Shown piece after piece: positions 45,941-58,467 of a stretch of DNA of 64,000 nucleotides; the first letter of the stretch is position 1; each line of letters begins with the position of its first letter. Below the pieces are notes generated by a model. The model worked only from the letters and a program-made list of their open reading frames with translations, had not been told where the DNA came from and searched no databases. The position numbers were made by a program, and so were the translations under genes. The DNA comes from Anaerolineae bacterium (GTDB taxonomy: Bacteria; Chloroflexota; Anaerolineae; Anaerolineales; Anaerolineaceae): assembly GCA_013178295.1 (NCBI GenBank), contig JABLWW010000007.1, forward strand, positions 1 to 64,000. The letters run 5' to 3'.

Positions 45941-46825
45941 ATGCAGCTTCAACACGAACGTATCTCTGAAAACGTTTATTGGTTTCAATCTGAAATTTAC
46001 GCCCAGGTTACCGCCGGGGTAGTTACAGGACCACAATGGGCAGCCATTATTGACACTCTGGCAACACCCGAAGAAACACTTGAAATGCGCACGTACATCG
46101 AAGAACAGCTAAATGTGCCAGTGCATTACATCATCAACACCCACAGCCACGCTGATCATGCGTGGGGAAATTGCTTTTTTCCAGGAGCAACGCTGATCGC
46201 CCATGCGCTCTGTCGAAAACTGTTTGAGGAAAAAGGGCAAAGCGCTTTGGAACTCGCACGTCAGCAAAACCCCATCTTTAAGCAGGTAAAGCTGGTTTTG
46301 CCTCATCTTACCTTTACCCAGGGACAACTTTCACTGCGTATTGGCAAAAAGAATCTTATCCTGTTGCCTACACCAGGTCACAGTCACGACTCAATCTCTG
46401 TGCTTGTGGAGGAAGACCGCATCCTGTTCGCTGGCGACGCCTTCCTGCCTCTCCCTTACTTCGTAGATGGGGATATTGATCAACTAGCAAGTTCCATCAA
46501 GAATATTGGCAAAATGGGGCTCGAAAACATTGTGCAGGGCCACGGAGATATCATCCTGCGCGGTGAAATTGAAGACGCCGTAAAAGAAAACCTGGCATAC
46601 CTCTCGGCACTCCGCAAAGCGGTACGCAATGCCCTGCGGCGAAAAAACCCCATTGAATTTCTCAACAGTGTGGATATCGAAAGCTGCAAGAAAAGCCGGG
46701 TAGCCCTAGGCGGTTTGGCAGCCGAACTGCACAAAAGAAACTTGGCCGCCCTCTACAAAAAAATGGCAGCATCGCCTGAAAGCCAGTCAGAAGACACTCC
46801 CGACAGCAACGACAGGACCATCTAA
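45941..46825 (+). CDS. MBL-fold hydrolase (glyoxalase II/beta-lactamase-like)
   Basis: A 294-residue metallo-beta-lactamase-fold protein. INTHSHADHAWGN carries the H-x-H-x-D-H metal site. Further ligands are in LPTPGHSHDSISVL (His), LFAGDAFLPL (Asp) and VQGHGDII (His). The C-terminal 80 residues are a charged helical extension (AVRNALRRKNPIEFLNSVDIE). The substrate is unknown. It is convergent with plsY; the stops are 13 bases apart. Confidence 0.82.
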   Translation: MQLQHERISENVYWFQSEIYAQVTAGVVTGPQWAAIIDTLATPEETLEMRTYIEEQLNVPVHYIINTHSHADHAWGNCFFPGATLIAHALCRKLFEEKGQSALELARQQNPIFKQVKLVLPHLTFTQGQLSLRIGKKNLILLPTPGHSHDSISVLVEEDRILFAGDAFLPLPYFVDGDIDQLASSIKNIGKMGLENIVQGHGDIILRGEIEDAVKENLAYLSALRKAVRNALRRKNPIEFLNSVDIESCKKSRVALGGLAAELHKRNLAALYKKMAASPESQSEDTPDSNDRTI

Positions 46826-46838
46826 AACCCGGCAGACA

Positions 46839-47534
46839 TCAGGAGTTTTCCTTGATGGACTCGAGAGGTTTTCGCTCCAACCGAACTTTTTTCAAACGCG
46901 CTCGCAAGCCCACAAGGCGCTCGGTGCCATTCATCAAGCGCATGATATTGGGTCGCAGCGCCCAAATTAAGAGCACCTGAGCGCCAACCCCATACACGAC
47001 ATACGCCCACGGCGAAGCGCCCGTAATTGCCCGCACGATGAAAATCACCGTTGCCAAAAAAGCCACGCTCATTGTGGTAAGGGAAGCATATCCGACAAAA
47101 ATAAAAATCGCCGCCGAAAGCGGGAAAATGATCAACCCGCTTAACGGGTAAAGCGCAATTGCACCACCAAAACAGGAAGCGCCGCCTGCTCCACCCCGCA
47201 AACACACCCTGCCGCTCGCATCCCGCTCAAGCAGAAAAATCGAATAGTTATGTCCAATAATCACAAACAGCGCCGCCAGCACCTGCATCCACGCGTTTCC
47301 TGGCATAATCCACGAGACAATCCAGCCAGAAGAAACCCCTTTGACAATGTCCAAAGCCCCTGTCATCACTCCCGCAAACCATCCCGCAGCGCGCATGGCA
47401 TTTGTCCCCCCTGTTCTACCGCTTTCGATCATGCGCACATCTTTTCCATTGGCTATCTTAACCACAATCAATCCCGATGGTATCGCACCGATTAAATATG
47501 CCAATACAATTATCGCGATTGCTTTTACGATCAT
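46839..47534 (-). CDS. plsY: Glycerol-3-phosphate acyltransferase PlsY
   Basis: A 231-residue membrane acyltransferase using acyl-phosphate to make lysophosphatidic acid, the first step of phospholipid synthesis. Hallmarks are YLIGAIPSGLIVVK, GRTGGTNAMRAAG (the second motif) and an intact G-H-N segment (VIIGHNYSIFL). The start at 47534 directly follows AGAGGAAAAGG. The open frame extends 13 codons further without a site. The Gly/Cys-rich loop at RVCLRGGAGGASCFG is the third motif region. Confidence 0.85.
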   Translation of the reverse strand: MIVKAIAIIVLAYLIGAIPSGLIVVKIANGKDVRMIESGRTGGTNAMRAAGWFAGVMTGALDIVKGVSSGWIVSWIMPGNAWMQVLAALFVIIGHNYSIFLLERDASGRVCLRGGAGGASCFGGAIALYPLSGLIIFPLSAAIFIFVGYASLTTMSVAFLATVIFIVRAITGASPWAYVVYGVGAQVLLIWALRPNIMRLMNGTERLVGLRARLKKVRLERKPLESIKENS

Positions 47535-47597
47535 CCTTTTCCTCTTCCTCAAAAAGAAATATGAGACACTCATTATAACCCAAAGCGCTTCTCGGCG

Positions 47598-48002
47598 TTA
47601 CGCATACTCAAAAACCAGCAAGACTTCCTTATAACCTTTTTCACAAATATCAAAAGCCCGAACCTTCCATTCCACCCCATTATAAGACCAGATCAGCGAA
47701 ACAACGCCAGGATAATAAAAGTGAGCAATATCCGTATCTGAGGGCACCTCAGGTCCTTTGGGATGCGAATGGTAAATGCCGACCAAGTCCATTTGTCTTT
47801 CCTCAAGATAAAGAAAGGCTTTTAATTGTTCGGCAGGTTCCATCTCAAAGCGAGTTGCGCTGTGCAGCATATTGGTTACGGGCAATACCGTCTCGACCAC
47901 ATCTCCTCTCCCACCCAACAAACCGCAGGCCTCCTCCGGCAAAGAACGAATGACGTGTTCTTTCATCTCCTTTAAGGTTGAAGCGCTTAACTTCAATCCC
48001 AT
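47598..48002 (-). CDS. JAMM/MPN metalloprotease-like protein (M67 family)
   Basis: A 134-residue protein. The JAMM zinc motif is visible as GIYHSHPKGPEVPSDTD (H-x-H then S-x-x-D), with an early Glu in SLPEEACGLLGG. Stand-alone bacterial members remove small ubiquitin-like sulfur carriers or act in cysteine and cofactor synthesis. No partner gene is visible here. The ATG at 48002 lies four bases after the upstream stop, so it is co-transcribed with the membrane protein gene. Confidence 0.82.
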   Translation of the reverse strand: MGLKLSASTLKEMKEHVIRSLPEEACGLLGGRGDVVETVLPVTNMLHSATRFEMEPAEQLKAFLYLEERQMDLVGIYHSHPKGPEVPSDTDIAHFYYPGVVSLIWSYNGVEWKVRAFDICEKGYKEVLLVFEYA

Positions 48003-48006
48003 ACGA

Positions 48007-48831
48007 TCACTTTGCCAAAAACTGGAAGAGAAGCCCAAGTGCTGCAAAAAACATCCAGCTAATTAAAGCCTCAAACACAACCCTGCGCGCAGTTTTTCCT
48101 TCCTCCAACAAACACGCCGCGCTGGTAAGGGAATATGCTGCACCCAGCAGCAGCAGCCCATAAGTCAGGGGCAGCACCGGTAAATACTGTAAGCCGATCG
48201 CAAGCTGTGAAACCACGACGGCAACCGCAATCCCCCAATCAATCTTCCAAACACCCGAAAGGCGCAAAAAAATAGCCCGCACAGAAGCCAGCGCCACCGT
48301 AGGAATCAAAAGGGGTAGCAGCACATACAGACGAACCCCTTCAGCACGCAAAGCAATCGCAAGGTAAAGATACAATGCAAAAGAAACGGCTGTGAGCCCA
48401 ACAATAGCCAGGGGAGAATAAATATCAGAGAAGTCATAGACAACATATTCCGCCACCAAAACAAAAACAAGAAGCAAACTTCCCAAACCAAAAACAACCC
48501 ACCAGCCGGGGCCCACGGCAATCGCGCTTAAGGGAAAACCGATTGCCCAGGCTGTCAAAGCAGGCAAAAACCAGTGTTGAAAAGAGCGGTGTTTGCCCCA
48601 GCTGGGATGTGCGCGCAATAACCACTCCATCCCCACAGCAGCCATTGCGGCAAGCAAAAAGGAGACCAAACGCACAAACCCAAAACGAAAAGTAAAAACT
48701 GCCCCTGCCACTGGCAAGGCTATCCCACTCTCCGGAATACTGACATAGGGGGTCAAGGCATAGGTAAGCAGAATAACGGCTGCCAATATGCTTAACTGGC
48801 TGATGTCAGGCAAATAGCGCGGCTTTATCAC
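48007..48831 (-). CDS. Polytopic membrane protein, function unknown
   Basis: A 274-residue protein with about eight predicted hydrophobic helices and few charged residues (for example ILAAVILLTYALTPYVSI, VVFGLGSLLLVFVLVAEYVV). No catalytic motif is visible. It resembles uncharacterised membrane proteins of Anaerolineae in style. It is expressed together with the M67 gene. Confidence 0.6.
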   Translation of the reverse strand: MIKPRYLPDISQLSILAAVILLTYALTPYVSIPESGIALPVAGAVFTFRFGFVRLVSFLLAAMAAVGMEWLLRAHPSWGKHRSFQHWFLPALTAWAIGFPLSAIAVGPGWWVVFGLGSLLLVFVLVAEYVVYDFSDIYSPLAIVGLTAVSFALYLYLAIALRAEGVRLYVLLPLLIPTVALASVRAIFLRLSGVWKIDWGIAVAVVVSQLAIGLQYLPVLPLTYGLLLLGAAYSLTSAACLLEEGKTARRVVFEALISWMFFAALGLLFQFLAK

Positions 48832-48875
48832 AACCCCATTTTACCACTGGCAGGTGTGGTAAAATATCCTGCGGT

Positions 48876-49883
48876 ATGGAAAGCAAACAACCAGCAAATT
48901 CAACAAACATTGCCCCACCCAGGCTAATCCCAACGATCATTTCAGGCTTTAACGTTGTAGCCAATCATGTGTATCTGATCCTGTTTCCGGTAGCCCTGGA
49001 TCTGTTTCTGTGGCTGGGACCGCGCGCCAGGATAAAAACGCTGCTTCAACCATTTGTTAACGACATTATCCGCTCTCTTGCGGAAGTAAGCGCGCCGGAA
49101 CTCTCTGATCTTATCAAAATGGTAGAAACCGTCTGGCAAATAACGCTTGAACGTTACAACATTTTCACTGCCCTGCGTACCTACCCCATAGGCATTCCCA
49201 GCCTGTTTGCTTCAGTAGGATCACTAAAAACTCCTATAGGGGACGCCAGCATCTTTGAAATGCCTTCCATCACCAGCGCTATCGCTACCTGGATTCTCAT
49301 GGGGCTGACTGGTATTATGTTTGGAAGCATTTACTTCAATGAAATTGCGCGTTCTGCCAGCAAAAGAGAAAAGATGGACTCGATTGCCTCAATTGGAAAG
49401 AAATACCTGCAAGTAGTCTTTTTTACCCTTGCGCTCATCTTTCTATTGTTGATAATTTCCATACCGATCAGCTTTCTTCTCACCATTGCAGCCATGATTA
49501 ACCCACTCCTCTCACAAATCATCCTGGTAGTTATCACCGTGTCGATCCTGTGGCTGATATTCCCATTGGTGTTTTCTGTGCATGGCATTTTTGTATTCGA
49601 GCAAAACATCTTGATCTCCACGCTCAACAGTGTTCGCTTGGTTCGTTTCTTTCTCCCGGGCACAGGGCTTTTTGTGCTAACCGTACTGTTCGTTTCGCGC
49701 ATCATGGACATGCTTTGGCGTACAGCGCCAGAAACCTCTTGGATGGCACTGGTAGGCATATTTGGTCATGCGTTTATCAATACCAGCTTGATTGCTGCCA
49801 GTTTTGTATACTACCTGAGCGGCATGAGATGGATGGAGCATCAAGTCCAAAATTTTGCAATGGCAAATCAGGCAAAAGTGTGA
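48876..49883 (+). CDS. Polytopic membrane protein, function unknown
   Basis: A 335-residue protein with an N-terminal cytoplasmic segment and about six hydrophobic helices. It has an amphipathic region at 60-105 and [17 protein letters not shown] in a cytoplasmic loop. I recognise no family. A TAAAAT box (48860-48865) ten bases before the ATG suggests a very short or absent leader. It lies 42 bases before gyrB and may be co-transcribed with it. Confidence 0.6.
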   Translation: MESKQPANSTNIAPPRLIPTIISGFNVVANHVYLILFPVALDLFLWLGPRARIKTLLQPFVNDIIRSLAEVSAPELSDLIKMVETVWQITLERYNIFTALRTYPIGIPSLFASVGSLKTPIGDASIFEMPSITSAIATWILMGLTGIMFGSIYFNEIARSASKREKMDSIASIGKKYLQVVFFTLALIFLLLIISIPISFLLTIAAMINPLLSQIILVVITVSILWLIFPLVFSVHGIFVFEQNILISTLNSVRLVRFFLPGTGLFVLTVLFVSRIMDMLWRTAPETSWMALVGIFGHAFINTSLIAASFVYYLSGMRWMEHQVQNFAMANQAKV

Positions 49884-49910
49884 GAAATTATCTCTTATCA
49901 CCCAAATTAG

Positions 49911-51854
<1,944 letters not shown>

Positions 51855-51945
51855 ACAATTTATTAACGTTTTCCCAAAACCTTGCAACTGCAATGCTTGT
51901 GTGTTAAAATCTAGCCTGTAAGCCGTTATTCGTTTTAGAGTGCAT

Positions 51946-51972
51946 CGAAAAGTGGGAGCCCCCCACTTTTCG
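51946..51972 (+). promoter_or_regulatory. Hairpin in the nusA leader
   Basis: CGAAAAGTGGG (51946-51956) pairs perfectly with CCCACTTTTCG (51962-51972) around a five-base loop, 38 bases before nusA. A possible promoter lies upstream (TTGCAA near 51882, TAAAAT at 51905-51910). Similar GTGGG/CCCAC hairpins precede rimP-nusA operons in other bacteria, to my memory. Here it could be a gyrB terminator or a nusA control element. Confidence 0.6.
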
Positions 51973-52009
51973 TGCGTATAAAGCCAGACTGTTGGAAATA
52001 GGTTTTGCT

Positions 52010-53932
52010 ATGAAGAATGAATTTGTTCTTGCATTCAATGAGGTGCTGGAAGAAAAACAACTGCCCAAGGAGATCATCCTCCAGGCATTGGAATCTGCCA
52101 TGGTGCACGCCTATCGCAAAGCGGTCAACGCCTCAAACGCCCAGCTAATTGAGTCAAAAATTGACCCGGAAACGGGCAAAGTCACCATCTTTGCCGAAAA
52201 AGAGGTCGTAGAATCCGTACAGGACGAACGCACGGAAGTCTCGCTGGAAGAAGCCAGAAAAACACGCCCTGATGCCGAACTTGGAATGACCATCGTCGTA
52301 GAAAGTACACCGGCAGATTTTGGCCGGGTAGCCGCCCAAACGGCTCGTCAGGTCATTCAACAACGCATTCGGGATGCCGAACGTCAGGCGCAAATAAATT
52401 ATTATGAGAAACAATTGGGAGAAATTGTCAGCGGTATCGTGCAGGCTGTCAATTCACAGGGATTGACCATCGGCTTAGAGATGCGCGCCGAGGGCTTTAT
52501 GGCTCGCAAGGACATGATCCCCGGTGAAAGATTCCATGTCCACGATCGCGTACGTGCCCTAGTAGCCGAAGTAAAGGATACCCCTCGCGGGCCACAGATT
52601 GTTCTCTCGCGCACCCACCGCGACTTTCTTCGCCGCCTGCTGGAAAACGAAGTGCCGGAAATTTACCACGGCATTGTAGAAATTCGTTCTATCGCCAGAG
52701 AACCAGGCGAGCGCGCCAAAGTTGCCGTGTCCACTTCTCAAACAGGCATTGACCCCGTGGGGGCATGTGTTGGTATTCGCGGTGTGCGTATCCAGGCAAT
52801 TGTGCACGAACTGCACAGCGAAAAAATAGATGTGATTGAATGGAACCCCGACGCTGCCGTCTTCATCATGAAGGCTATTAGCCCTGCGCGCGTTACGGGT
52901 GTCTACCTGAATGAAAAAGCTCCTGGCGGCAAAACAGCTACCGTTGTTGTCCCTGAAGACCAGCTCAGTCTGGCAATCGGCAGAGATGGGCAGAACGCTC
53001 GCCTTGCGGCAAAGCTGACTAACTGGCGCATTGATATTAAGAGCCTCAGCGAGGCAGCCAGCGATGCCCTTCGCAAGCTTCAACAAGAACCGGCTATGAA
53101 GGACATCATCCAGATCAGCGATGAGAACATTGCAGATATCGAAAATATGCTGGCAAAGAAGGCTGAGGGGCGTCCCCTAACCCCGGAAGAATATGACAGC
53201 ATTGCCAAATTTGTTGATCGCATCGAAAAACGCACCCTCATGCAGATGGAGCCACAAAAGGATCAGCTGTCACCCGAACATAAGGAGTTGCGCGATACCA
53301 TACCTGCAGAAGCGTTCGAACTCAACATCCTGGATAGCAGTTTGCCCGAACATGTAGCCTATATCTTGCAGGAAGCTGGTTTTGCTTCAGTCGGAGACTT
53401 GCTGATGAAGATGAAATCTGATCCCGACGCCGTCTTCCGTCTGCAAGGTATTGGACCCAAGGCAATGACCGAAATTAAGCGCCTGGTAGAGTTCTACGAG
53501 GCTCTGAAGACAGTGCCAGAAGCGCAACCTCCCGCTCCTGTAGAGGAGGAAGCTGAAACCCTCCCAGCTGCTGAAGCAGCACCGGTTGAGACTGGCGCGG
53601 TCTTGGAAACTGCCCAACCCGCCAGTGAAGCGGCTCTTGAGGTAGATGAGGAACAACCAGCCACAGACACAGGCGAAGAGGCTGCCGCAGAACCCGTGTC
53701 TGGCATTGAAGAAATCCCCGAGCCATCCTTTGACGAGTTGTTCAACCTCAAACCGGAAATCATGATTTCAGACGACTTTGAAGAAGAGGAAGAGGAAGAC
53801 AGCTCGAAAGTCAAATCCGGAAAGCAAAAGAAAAAGAAAAAGCAGAAAGAGGTAACCTACGACCCGGAAAGAGATTTGCTGATTGTGCGTAAAAAACACA
53901 AGCGTAGCGACGGTTGGGATTGGGAAGAGTAA
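52010..53932 (+). CDS. nusA: Transcription termination/antitermination factor NusA
   Basis: A 640-residue RNA polymerase-associated factor. The order is an N-terminal NusA domain, an S1 domain ([26 protein letters not shown]) and two KH domains ([48 protein letters not shown]). A helix-hairpin-helix repeat follows ([12 protein letters not shown]...[18 protein letters not shown]). The last 120 residues are an acidic then Lys-rich low-complexity tail, longer than in E. coli. ATG 52010 is preferred to the earlier in-frame TTG. rimP, usually just upstream, is absent. Confidence 0.95.
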   Translation: MKNEFVLAFNEVLEEKQLPKEIILQALESAMVHAYRKAVNASNAQLIESKIDPETGKVTIFAEKEVVESVQDERTEVSLEEARKTRPDAELGMTIVVESTPADFGRVAAQTARQVIQQRIRDAERQAQINYYEKQLGEIVSGIVQAVNSQGLTIGLEMRAEGFMARKDMIPGERFHVHDRVRALVAEVKDTPRGPQIVLSRTHRDFLRRLLENEVPEIYHGIVEIRSIAREPGERAKVAVSTSQTGIDPVGACVGIRGVRIQAIVHELHSEKIDVIEWNPDAAVFIMKAISPARVTGVYLNEKAPGGKTATVVVPEDQLSLAIGRDGQNARLAAKLTNWRIDIKSLSEAASDALRKLQQEPAMKDIIQISDENIADIENMLAKKAEGRPLTPEEYDSIAKFVDRIEKRTLMQMEPQKDQLSPEHKELRDTIPAEAFELNILDSSLPEHVAYILQEAGFASVGDLLMKMKSDPDAVFRLQGIGPKAMTEIKRLVEFYEALKTVPEAQPPAPVEEEAETLPAAEAAPVETGAVLETAQPASEAALEVDEEQPATDTGEEAAAEPVSGIEEIPEPSFDELFNLKPEIMISDDFEEEEEEDSSKVKSGKQKKKKKQKEVTYDPERDLLIVRKKHKRSDGWDWEE

Positions 53933-53954
53933 TTTTTTGACACGGAGAGCTGGC

Positions 53955-54251
53955 ATGAGCGCAAAGACCACAAAAAGGGTCAAACACATTCCTCAGCGAA
54001 CCTGTGTGGGCTGCAAACAAGTGCTGGCAAAGCGCACATTGATACGTATTGTATGCACACCCCAAGGTGTGCGCATTGATCCAACAGGAAAAACCGCTGG
54101 CAGAGGAGCCTATCTGCACAACAGCCGAAGCTGCTGGGAGCAGGGTCTTAAAGGTGCTTTGGCACACTCCCTAAAAATTCAGTTAACCAGTGATGATATT
54201 GATTACCTAAAGTCTTATTTAGCAACCCTTCCTGAGAATTCGCCTGAATAA
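53955..54251 (+). CDS. ylxR: YlxR/RnpM family RNA-binding protein
   Basis: A 98-residue protein. HIPQRTCVGCKQVLAKRTLIRIV and DPTGKTAGRGAYLHNSRSCWEQ are the two signature blocks of the YlxR family, which lies between nusA and infB in many bacteria. Family members bind RNA and in some species modulate RNase P. GGAGAG precedes the ATG at 53955; the open frame extends back into nusA. Confidence 0.92.
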   Translation: MSAKTTKRVKHIPQRTCVGCKQVLAKRTLIRIVCTPQGVRIDPTGKTAGRGAYLHNSRSCWEQGLKGALAHSLKIQLTSDDIDYLKSYLATLPENSPE

Positions 54252-54284
54252 GACCTCTTGGGTTACAAATTCAGGAGGTATGAT

Positions 54285-56060
54285 ATGGGTGAAAAACAAG
54301 ATAAAGTGATTGAATTACCAGCTAGTATAACCGTTCGTGAACTGGCACAAAGTGTTGAAGCCAGTCCTATTCAGGTTATTAAAATCCTCATGTCCAATGG
54401 GGTCATGGCAAATATCAATCAAATGATTGATTACGACACGGCAGCGGTAGTAGCTTCCGAGTTGGGTTTTGAAGTTAAGTTATACATCCCCGAAGAAGAA
54501 CCTCAAGAAACAGGGGAGGTACCCCTCTGGCGACAATTGATCGCTAGTGAGAACCCCAAAAAATTGGTGCAGCGCCCTCCAGTTGTTACCATTCTTGGGC
54601 ACGTAGATCATGGCAAAACCACCCTGCTAGATGCGATTCGCCACACCGATGTGGCTAGCGGCGAGGTAGGGGGTATTACACAGCATATCGGCGCTTATCA
54701 GGTAGAACACAAGGGAAAGTTAATCACTTTTCTAGACACGCCCGGGCATGCGGCATTCACTGCCATGCGCGCCCGGGGCGCGCAGGGCGCTGATATTGTC
54801 ATTCTGGTCGTCGCAGCCAACGATGGCGTGATGCCACAGACACGCGAAGCAATTGCCCATGCCCGCGCGGCGCGTGTGCCGATCATTGTCGCCCTCAACA
54901 AAATTGACCGCCCCGATGCAAACCCAGACTATGTCAAACGCCAGCTGGCGGAAAACGGTTTGGTTCCCGACGATTGGGATGGCGATACGCTGGTTGTGCC
55001 AGTATCCGCTAAACAAAAACAGGGGTTAGATGACCTGCTTGAAGCCATTCTCCTTGTTGCTGAGAATACCTCCATTCAGGCAAACCCAGAGGGCAAGGTA
55101 TTCGGCACCGTCATTGAAGCTGAGCTGGATAAAAGCAAAGGTGTTGTCGCCTCGTTGCTGGTGCAGAATGGTACCCTGCAGGATGGGGATGTTGTGGTGG
55201 CTGGCAAAGCATGCGGCCGTATCCGCGCCATGTTTGATTTCCGCGGGAAAAAGATTCGCAAAGCGGGTCCTTCTACCCCTGTGCGTATCATAGGTCTCAG
55301 CGATGTCCCTGAGGCTGGGGATATTTTCCAGGTCTACCCGTCCGAAAAAGAAGCCCGCTGCATTGTTGAAGAAAGAAAACAACAACAGCGTGCTGTTGCA
55401 GCCCCAAGGGCTACTCTTGAAGAAATCTTTGAGCGTTTTCAATCTGGTGAAACACGCGAACTTCCCCTTATTATCAAAGCAGATGTACAGGGTTCCCTGG
55501 AGCCCATCAACAAATCCCTGATGGAATTAAATCAGGGAGACATCAAAATCAACATCCTGCACACCGAAACGGGAAATATCACCGAGAGCGACGTGATGCT
55601 GGCAGCCGCCTCGAAAGCGATTGTGATTGGTTTCAACGTGCAGGCAGATACAGCCGCCAGGCGGCTGGCAGAAGCTGAAGGAGTCTCCATCAGACTGTAC
55701 AACATCATTTATCGGTTGATCGAAGATGTCGAAAAAGCGCTAAAAGGGATGCTGGAACCTGAATACAAAGAAACAACCCTTGGTCTTGCCGAAGTCTTGC
55801 AAATTTTTCGTATCTCCAAAGTCGGCATGATCGCTGGTTGCAAGGTGATACAAGGCACCTTGCAACGTAATGGATACGCGCGACTAAAACGCAATAATGA
55901 AGTTATATATGAGGGTGAGTTTTCATCCCTAAAACACGAAAAAGACGATGTCCGTGAAGTGCGGCAGGGATTTGAGTGCGGGTTGTCCCTTAAAGGCTTT
56001 AGCCAATATGAGATCGGCGACATTATCGAATGCTACATAAAAGAACGCATCTCGCAATAA
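54285..56060 (+). CDS. infB: Translation initiation factor IF-2 (short form)
   Basis: A 591-residue GTPase that places initiator tRNA on the 30S subunit. The N-terminal IF2N motif ([26 protein letters not shown]) is near the start. It is followed by the G domain, with G1 GHVDHGKTT at about 105-112, DTPGHAAF and NKID, and then two beta-barrel domains and the C-terminal fMet-tRNA site. The long variable N-terminal region of enterobacterial IF2 is missing. The start at 54285 has AGGAGG nine bases upstream. Confidence 0.96.
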   Translation: MGEKQDKVIELPASITVRELAQSVEASPIQVIKILMSNGVMANINQMIDYDTAAVVASELGFEVKLYIPEEEPQETGEVPLWRQLIASENPKKLVQRPPVVTILGHVDHGKTTLLDAIRHTDVASGEVGGITQHIGAYQVEHKGKLITFLDTPGHAAFTAMRARGAQGADIVILVVAANDGVMPQTREAIAHARAARVPIIVALNKIDRPDANPDYVKRQLAENGLVPDDWDGDTLVVPVSAKQKQGLDDLLEAILLVAENTSIQANPEGKVFGTVIEAELDKSKGVVASLLVQNGTLQDGDVVVAGKACGRIRAMFDFRGKKIRKAGPSTPVRIIGLSDVPEAGDIFQVYPSEKEARCIVEERKQQQRAVAAPRATLEEIFERFQSGETRELPLIIKADVQGSLEPINKSLMELNQGDIKINILHTETGNITESDVMLAAASKAIVIGFNVQADTAARRLAEAEGVSIRLYNIIYRLIEDVEKALKGMLEPEYKETTLGLAEVLQIFRISKVGMIAGCKVIQGTLQRNGYARLKRNNEVIYEGEFSSLKHEKDDVREVRQGFECGLSLKGFSQYEIGDIIECYIKERISQ

Positions 56061-56086
56061 GCAACAGAACGTAAAAAAGTATAAGA

Positions 56087-56467
56087 ATGCCAACCAAAAT
56101 TCGCCTTCAAAAAATAGCTGACCGGCTGCGCGAAGAGCTGTCGGAAATGCTTGTCAAAGAGGTGAGTGACCCCCGTCTAAGCGGGGTCTCCATCACCGAT
56201 GTACGCGTCGATCGAGAGCTTTCATTCGCAGATATCTATGTCTCCGCAGTAGAAGGGTCTGCTCGCGCCAAAGATATCCTTGAGGGACTAAACCATGCCT
56301 CTGGCTTCTTGCGGCGCGCTCTCGCCGATCGGGTAGAATTAAGAGTTTTTCCCCGCCTACGCTTTCACTGGGACCCAACACCTGAACGATCTGACCATAT
56401 CGAGCGTCTTCTGGCACAGATACGTCAGTCATCATCACCAACGGAGAGCCAGCCCAATGAGGAATAA
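56087..56467 (+). CDS. rbfA: Ribosome-binding factor A
   Basis: A 126-residue KH-like 30S maturation factor. RLQKIADRLREELSEMLVKEVSDPRLSGVSITDVRVDRELSFADIYV is the standard N-terminal half; LRFHWDPTPERSDHIERLL closes the domain. It overlaps the next gene by 11 bases. Confidence 0.93.
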   Translation: MPTKIRLQKIADRLREELSEMLVKEVSDPRLSGVSITDVRVDRELSFADIYVSAVEGSARAKDILEGLNHASGFLRRALADRVELRVFPRLRFHWDPTPERSDHIERLLAQIRQSSSPTESQPNEE

Positions 56468-57431
56468 GTCAATCGTTCGAGAGATAGGCAAGAAACTCGA
56501 AGAGGCAAACAATATCCTCATCACATCCCATATCCGCCCCGATTGGGATGCTGTTGGTTCCGTGCTTGGGTTAGGTCTGGCCCTCCAGGAAAATGGGAAA
56601 AAAGTTCAGATGGTGCTTGCAGACAGGCTACCAGAGAAGTTTCAATACCTGCCAGGCAGCGAGCAAATCAAAACACCAGACAGCAATGATTATGATCTTT
56701 CCATTGTTTTGGATTGCTCCGATTTCCTGCGCGTGGGGGATGCCCTCCAAGAAGAACAGCCCGATGTTAATATTGACCATCACATCACCAATCTGAAATT
56801 TGCACGCCTAAACCTGGTTGAACCACGATCGGCTGCCACTTCAATGATGCTGACAGAGTGTTTCCCCTTTTGGGGATTAGACATCAGTCAACCAGTAGCA
56901 ACTGCCCTGATGAGTGGCATTCTGGGAGATACACTTGGATTTCGCACCTCGAATACCTCACCAAAAGTTCTCAGGCTTTGCGCTTCATTGATGGAGAAAG
57001 GCGCCAACCTGGCAAAATTGTATGAATTCATCTTGATACAAAACTCGTTCGAGGCAGCCAACTATTGGGGAATGGGGCTGCAGAAAATCCAACGCAATGG
57101 CAAAATCGTATGGACTACGCTTACCCTCGAAGACCGCAAAAAGGCGCTCTACCCCGGCAACGACGATGCCGATTTAATCAATATTCTCTCAGCCATTAAC
57201 CACTATGAAATTGCCATTGTGTTCATTGAACAAAAAACGGGACGCATCAAAGTCAGCTGGAGAGCAAAGCCCGGCTGGAACGTTGCAAAAGTCGCGTTGA
57301 AATTTGGAGGTGGCGGTCATCCAGCTGCCGCCGGTGCCGAAATTGCTGGCACGCTGGAAGAAGTTCAACAACAAGTGCTGCAAATGACCAATGAGCTGCT
57401 CACGTCAGAAAATTATTCGAGTTATAATTAG
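56457..57431 (+). CDS. nrnA: DHH-family phosphoesterase (bifunctional oligoribonuclease/pAp phosphatase)
   Basis: A 324-residue DHH/DHHA1 protein. Motifs are SHIRPDWDAVGSVLGLG, a later VLDCSD and the eponymous NIDHHITN. A C-terminal DHHA1 domain has the glycine-rich KFGGGGHPAAAGAEI. The family degrades short RNA oligomers and 3'-phosphoadenosine-5'-phosphate. It is commonly found between rbfA and truB, as here. The start overlaps the rbfA end. Confidence 0.92.
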   Translation: MRNKSIVREIGKKLEEANNILITSHIRPDWDAVGSVLGLGLALQENGKKVQMVLADRLPEKFQYLPGSEQIKTPDSNDYDLSIVLDCSDFLRVGDALQEEQPDVNIDHHITNLKFARLNLVEPRSAATSMMLTECFPFWGLDISQPVATALMSGILGDTLGFRTSNTSPKVLRLCASLMEKGANLAKLYEFILIQNSFEAANYWGMGLQKIQRNGKIVWTTLTLEDRKKALYPGNDDADLINILSAINHYEIAIVFIEQKTGRIKVSWRAKPGWNVAKVALKFGGGGHPAAAGAEIAGTLEEVQQQVLQMTNELLTSENYSSYN

Positions 57432-57494
57432 CATTATGGGAGAAAAATAAATTACAACAAGGGGGCAGTTTGGCTGCCCAACAAGAGGCTTAGG

Positions 57495-58409
57495 ATGGAA
57501 AATCAAAATAGTAATTTCGACGTTAAAAATGCAATTTCTGGTGTACTGGTCGTGGATAAACCGGTAGGGTTGACATCTCATGACGTCGTACAGATTATCC
57601 GCAAGGGAACAAACATACGCCGCGCCGGTCACACAGGCACACTTGACCCGCGTGCTTCAGGTGTTCTGGTTGTCCTGATTGGACCCGCCGTGCGCTTGAG
57701 CGAATACGTCTCCGCTTCCGACAAGCGCTATCAGGCAATTCTGCGGCTGGGCACAAGCACCGATACATACGATGCAGAAGGACAGGTTACCAGCAGTTCG
57801 GCGGTCAATATTACCGAAAAAGAATTTGAGGAAGCTCTCAAGAAATTCGTTGGAGAAATTGAACAAGTCCCTCCTCCTTACTCTGCTGTTAAAGTAAAGG
57901 GACGCAAGGCTTATGACATGGCACGCGAAGGCGAGGAAGTGGATCTGCAACCGCGTAAAATCCATGTTTACAGTCTCGACCTGCTTGAATGGGCACCGCC
58001 CGAAGCGGTTATTGACGTGTACTGCTCATCTGGAACCTATGTCCGTTCTCTTGCCCACGACCTCGGCGAAGCGCTTGGCTGCGGCGCCCATCTGATTGGC
58101 TTACGGCGCACCAAAAGCGGGCGTTTTACGTTGCGAGATGCCGTCCCTCTGCGCAAACTGCGTGAGACCTTCGATACCGGCACATGGTACCACTACCTGA
58201 TACCCGCAGCCGAGGCGTTGTCAGACTGGCCCGCAATCGAATTGAGCCATGAGGAAGTCGAAGCAGTGCGTCATGGGCACCGCGTCTCACGCACGGGCGA
58301 AAAAGGCGCAATGGTGCGCGGCATTAGTGAACAAGGAGAACTGGTCGCTCTGATGCAATTCGACCCGGAAACGAATGAATATCAGCCCAAAAAAGTATTT
58401 TTCTCCTGA
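57495..58409 (+). CDS. truB: tRNA pseudouridine(55) synthase
   Basis: A 304-residue enzyme. SGVLVVDKPVGLTSHDVVQIIR and GHTGTLDPRASGVLVVLIGPAVRLSEY include the catalytic Asp. YSAVKVKGRKAYDMAREGEEVDL is the second conserved block, and CSSGTYVRSLAHDLGEALGCGAHL the third. A PUA-like C terminus follows. The 63 bases before it contain GGGCAG/CTGCCC (57463-57479), a small hairpin near the ribosome binding site. Confidence 0.95.
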   Translation: MENQNSNFDVKNAISGVLVVDKPVGLTSHDVVQIIRKGTNIRRAGHTGTLDPRASGVLVVLIGPAVRLSEYVSASDKRYQAILRLGTSTDTYDAEGQVTSSSAVNITEKEFEEALKKFVGEIEQVPPPYSAVKVKGRKAYDMAREGEEVDLQPRKIHVYSLDLLEWAPPEAVIDVYCSSGTYVRSLAHDLGEALGCGAHLIGLRRTKSGRFTLRDAVPLRKLRETFDTGTWYHYLIPAAEALSDWPAIELSHEEVEAVRHGHRVSRTGEKGAMVRGISEQGELVALMQFDPETNEYQPKKVFFS

Positions 58410-58467
58410 AAACTAATGCTCTCGGCAAGACCAAAAAGCCTTTCCGAGCCTTTCTTCTCACCGCCCA

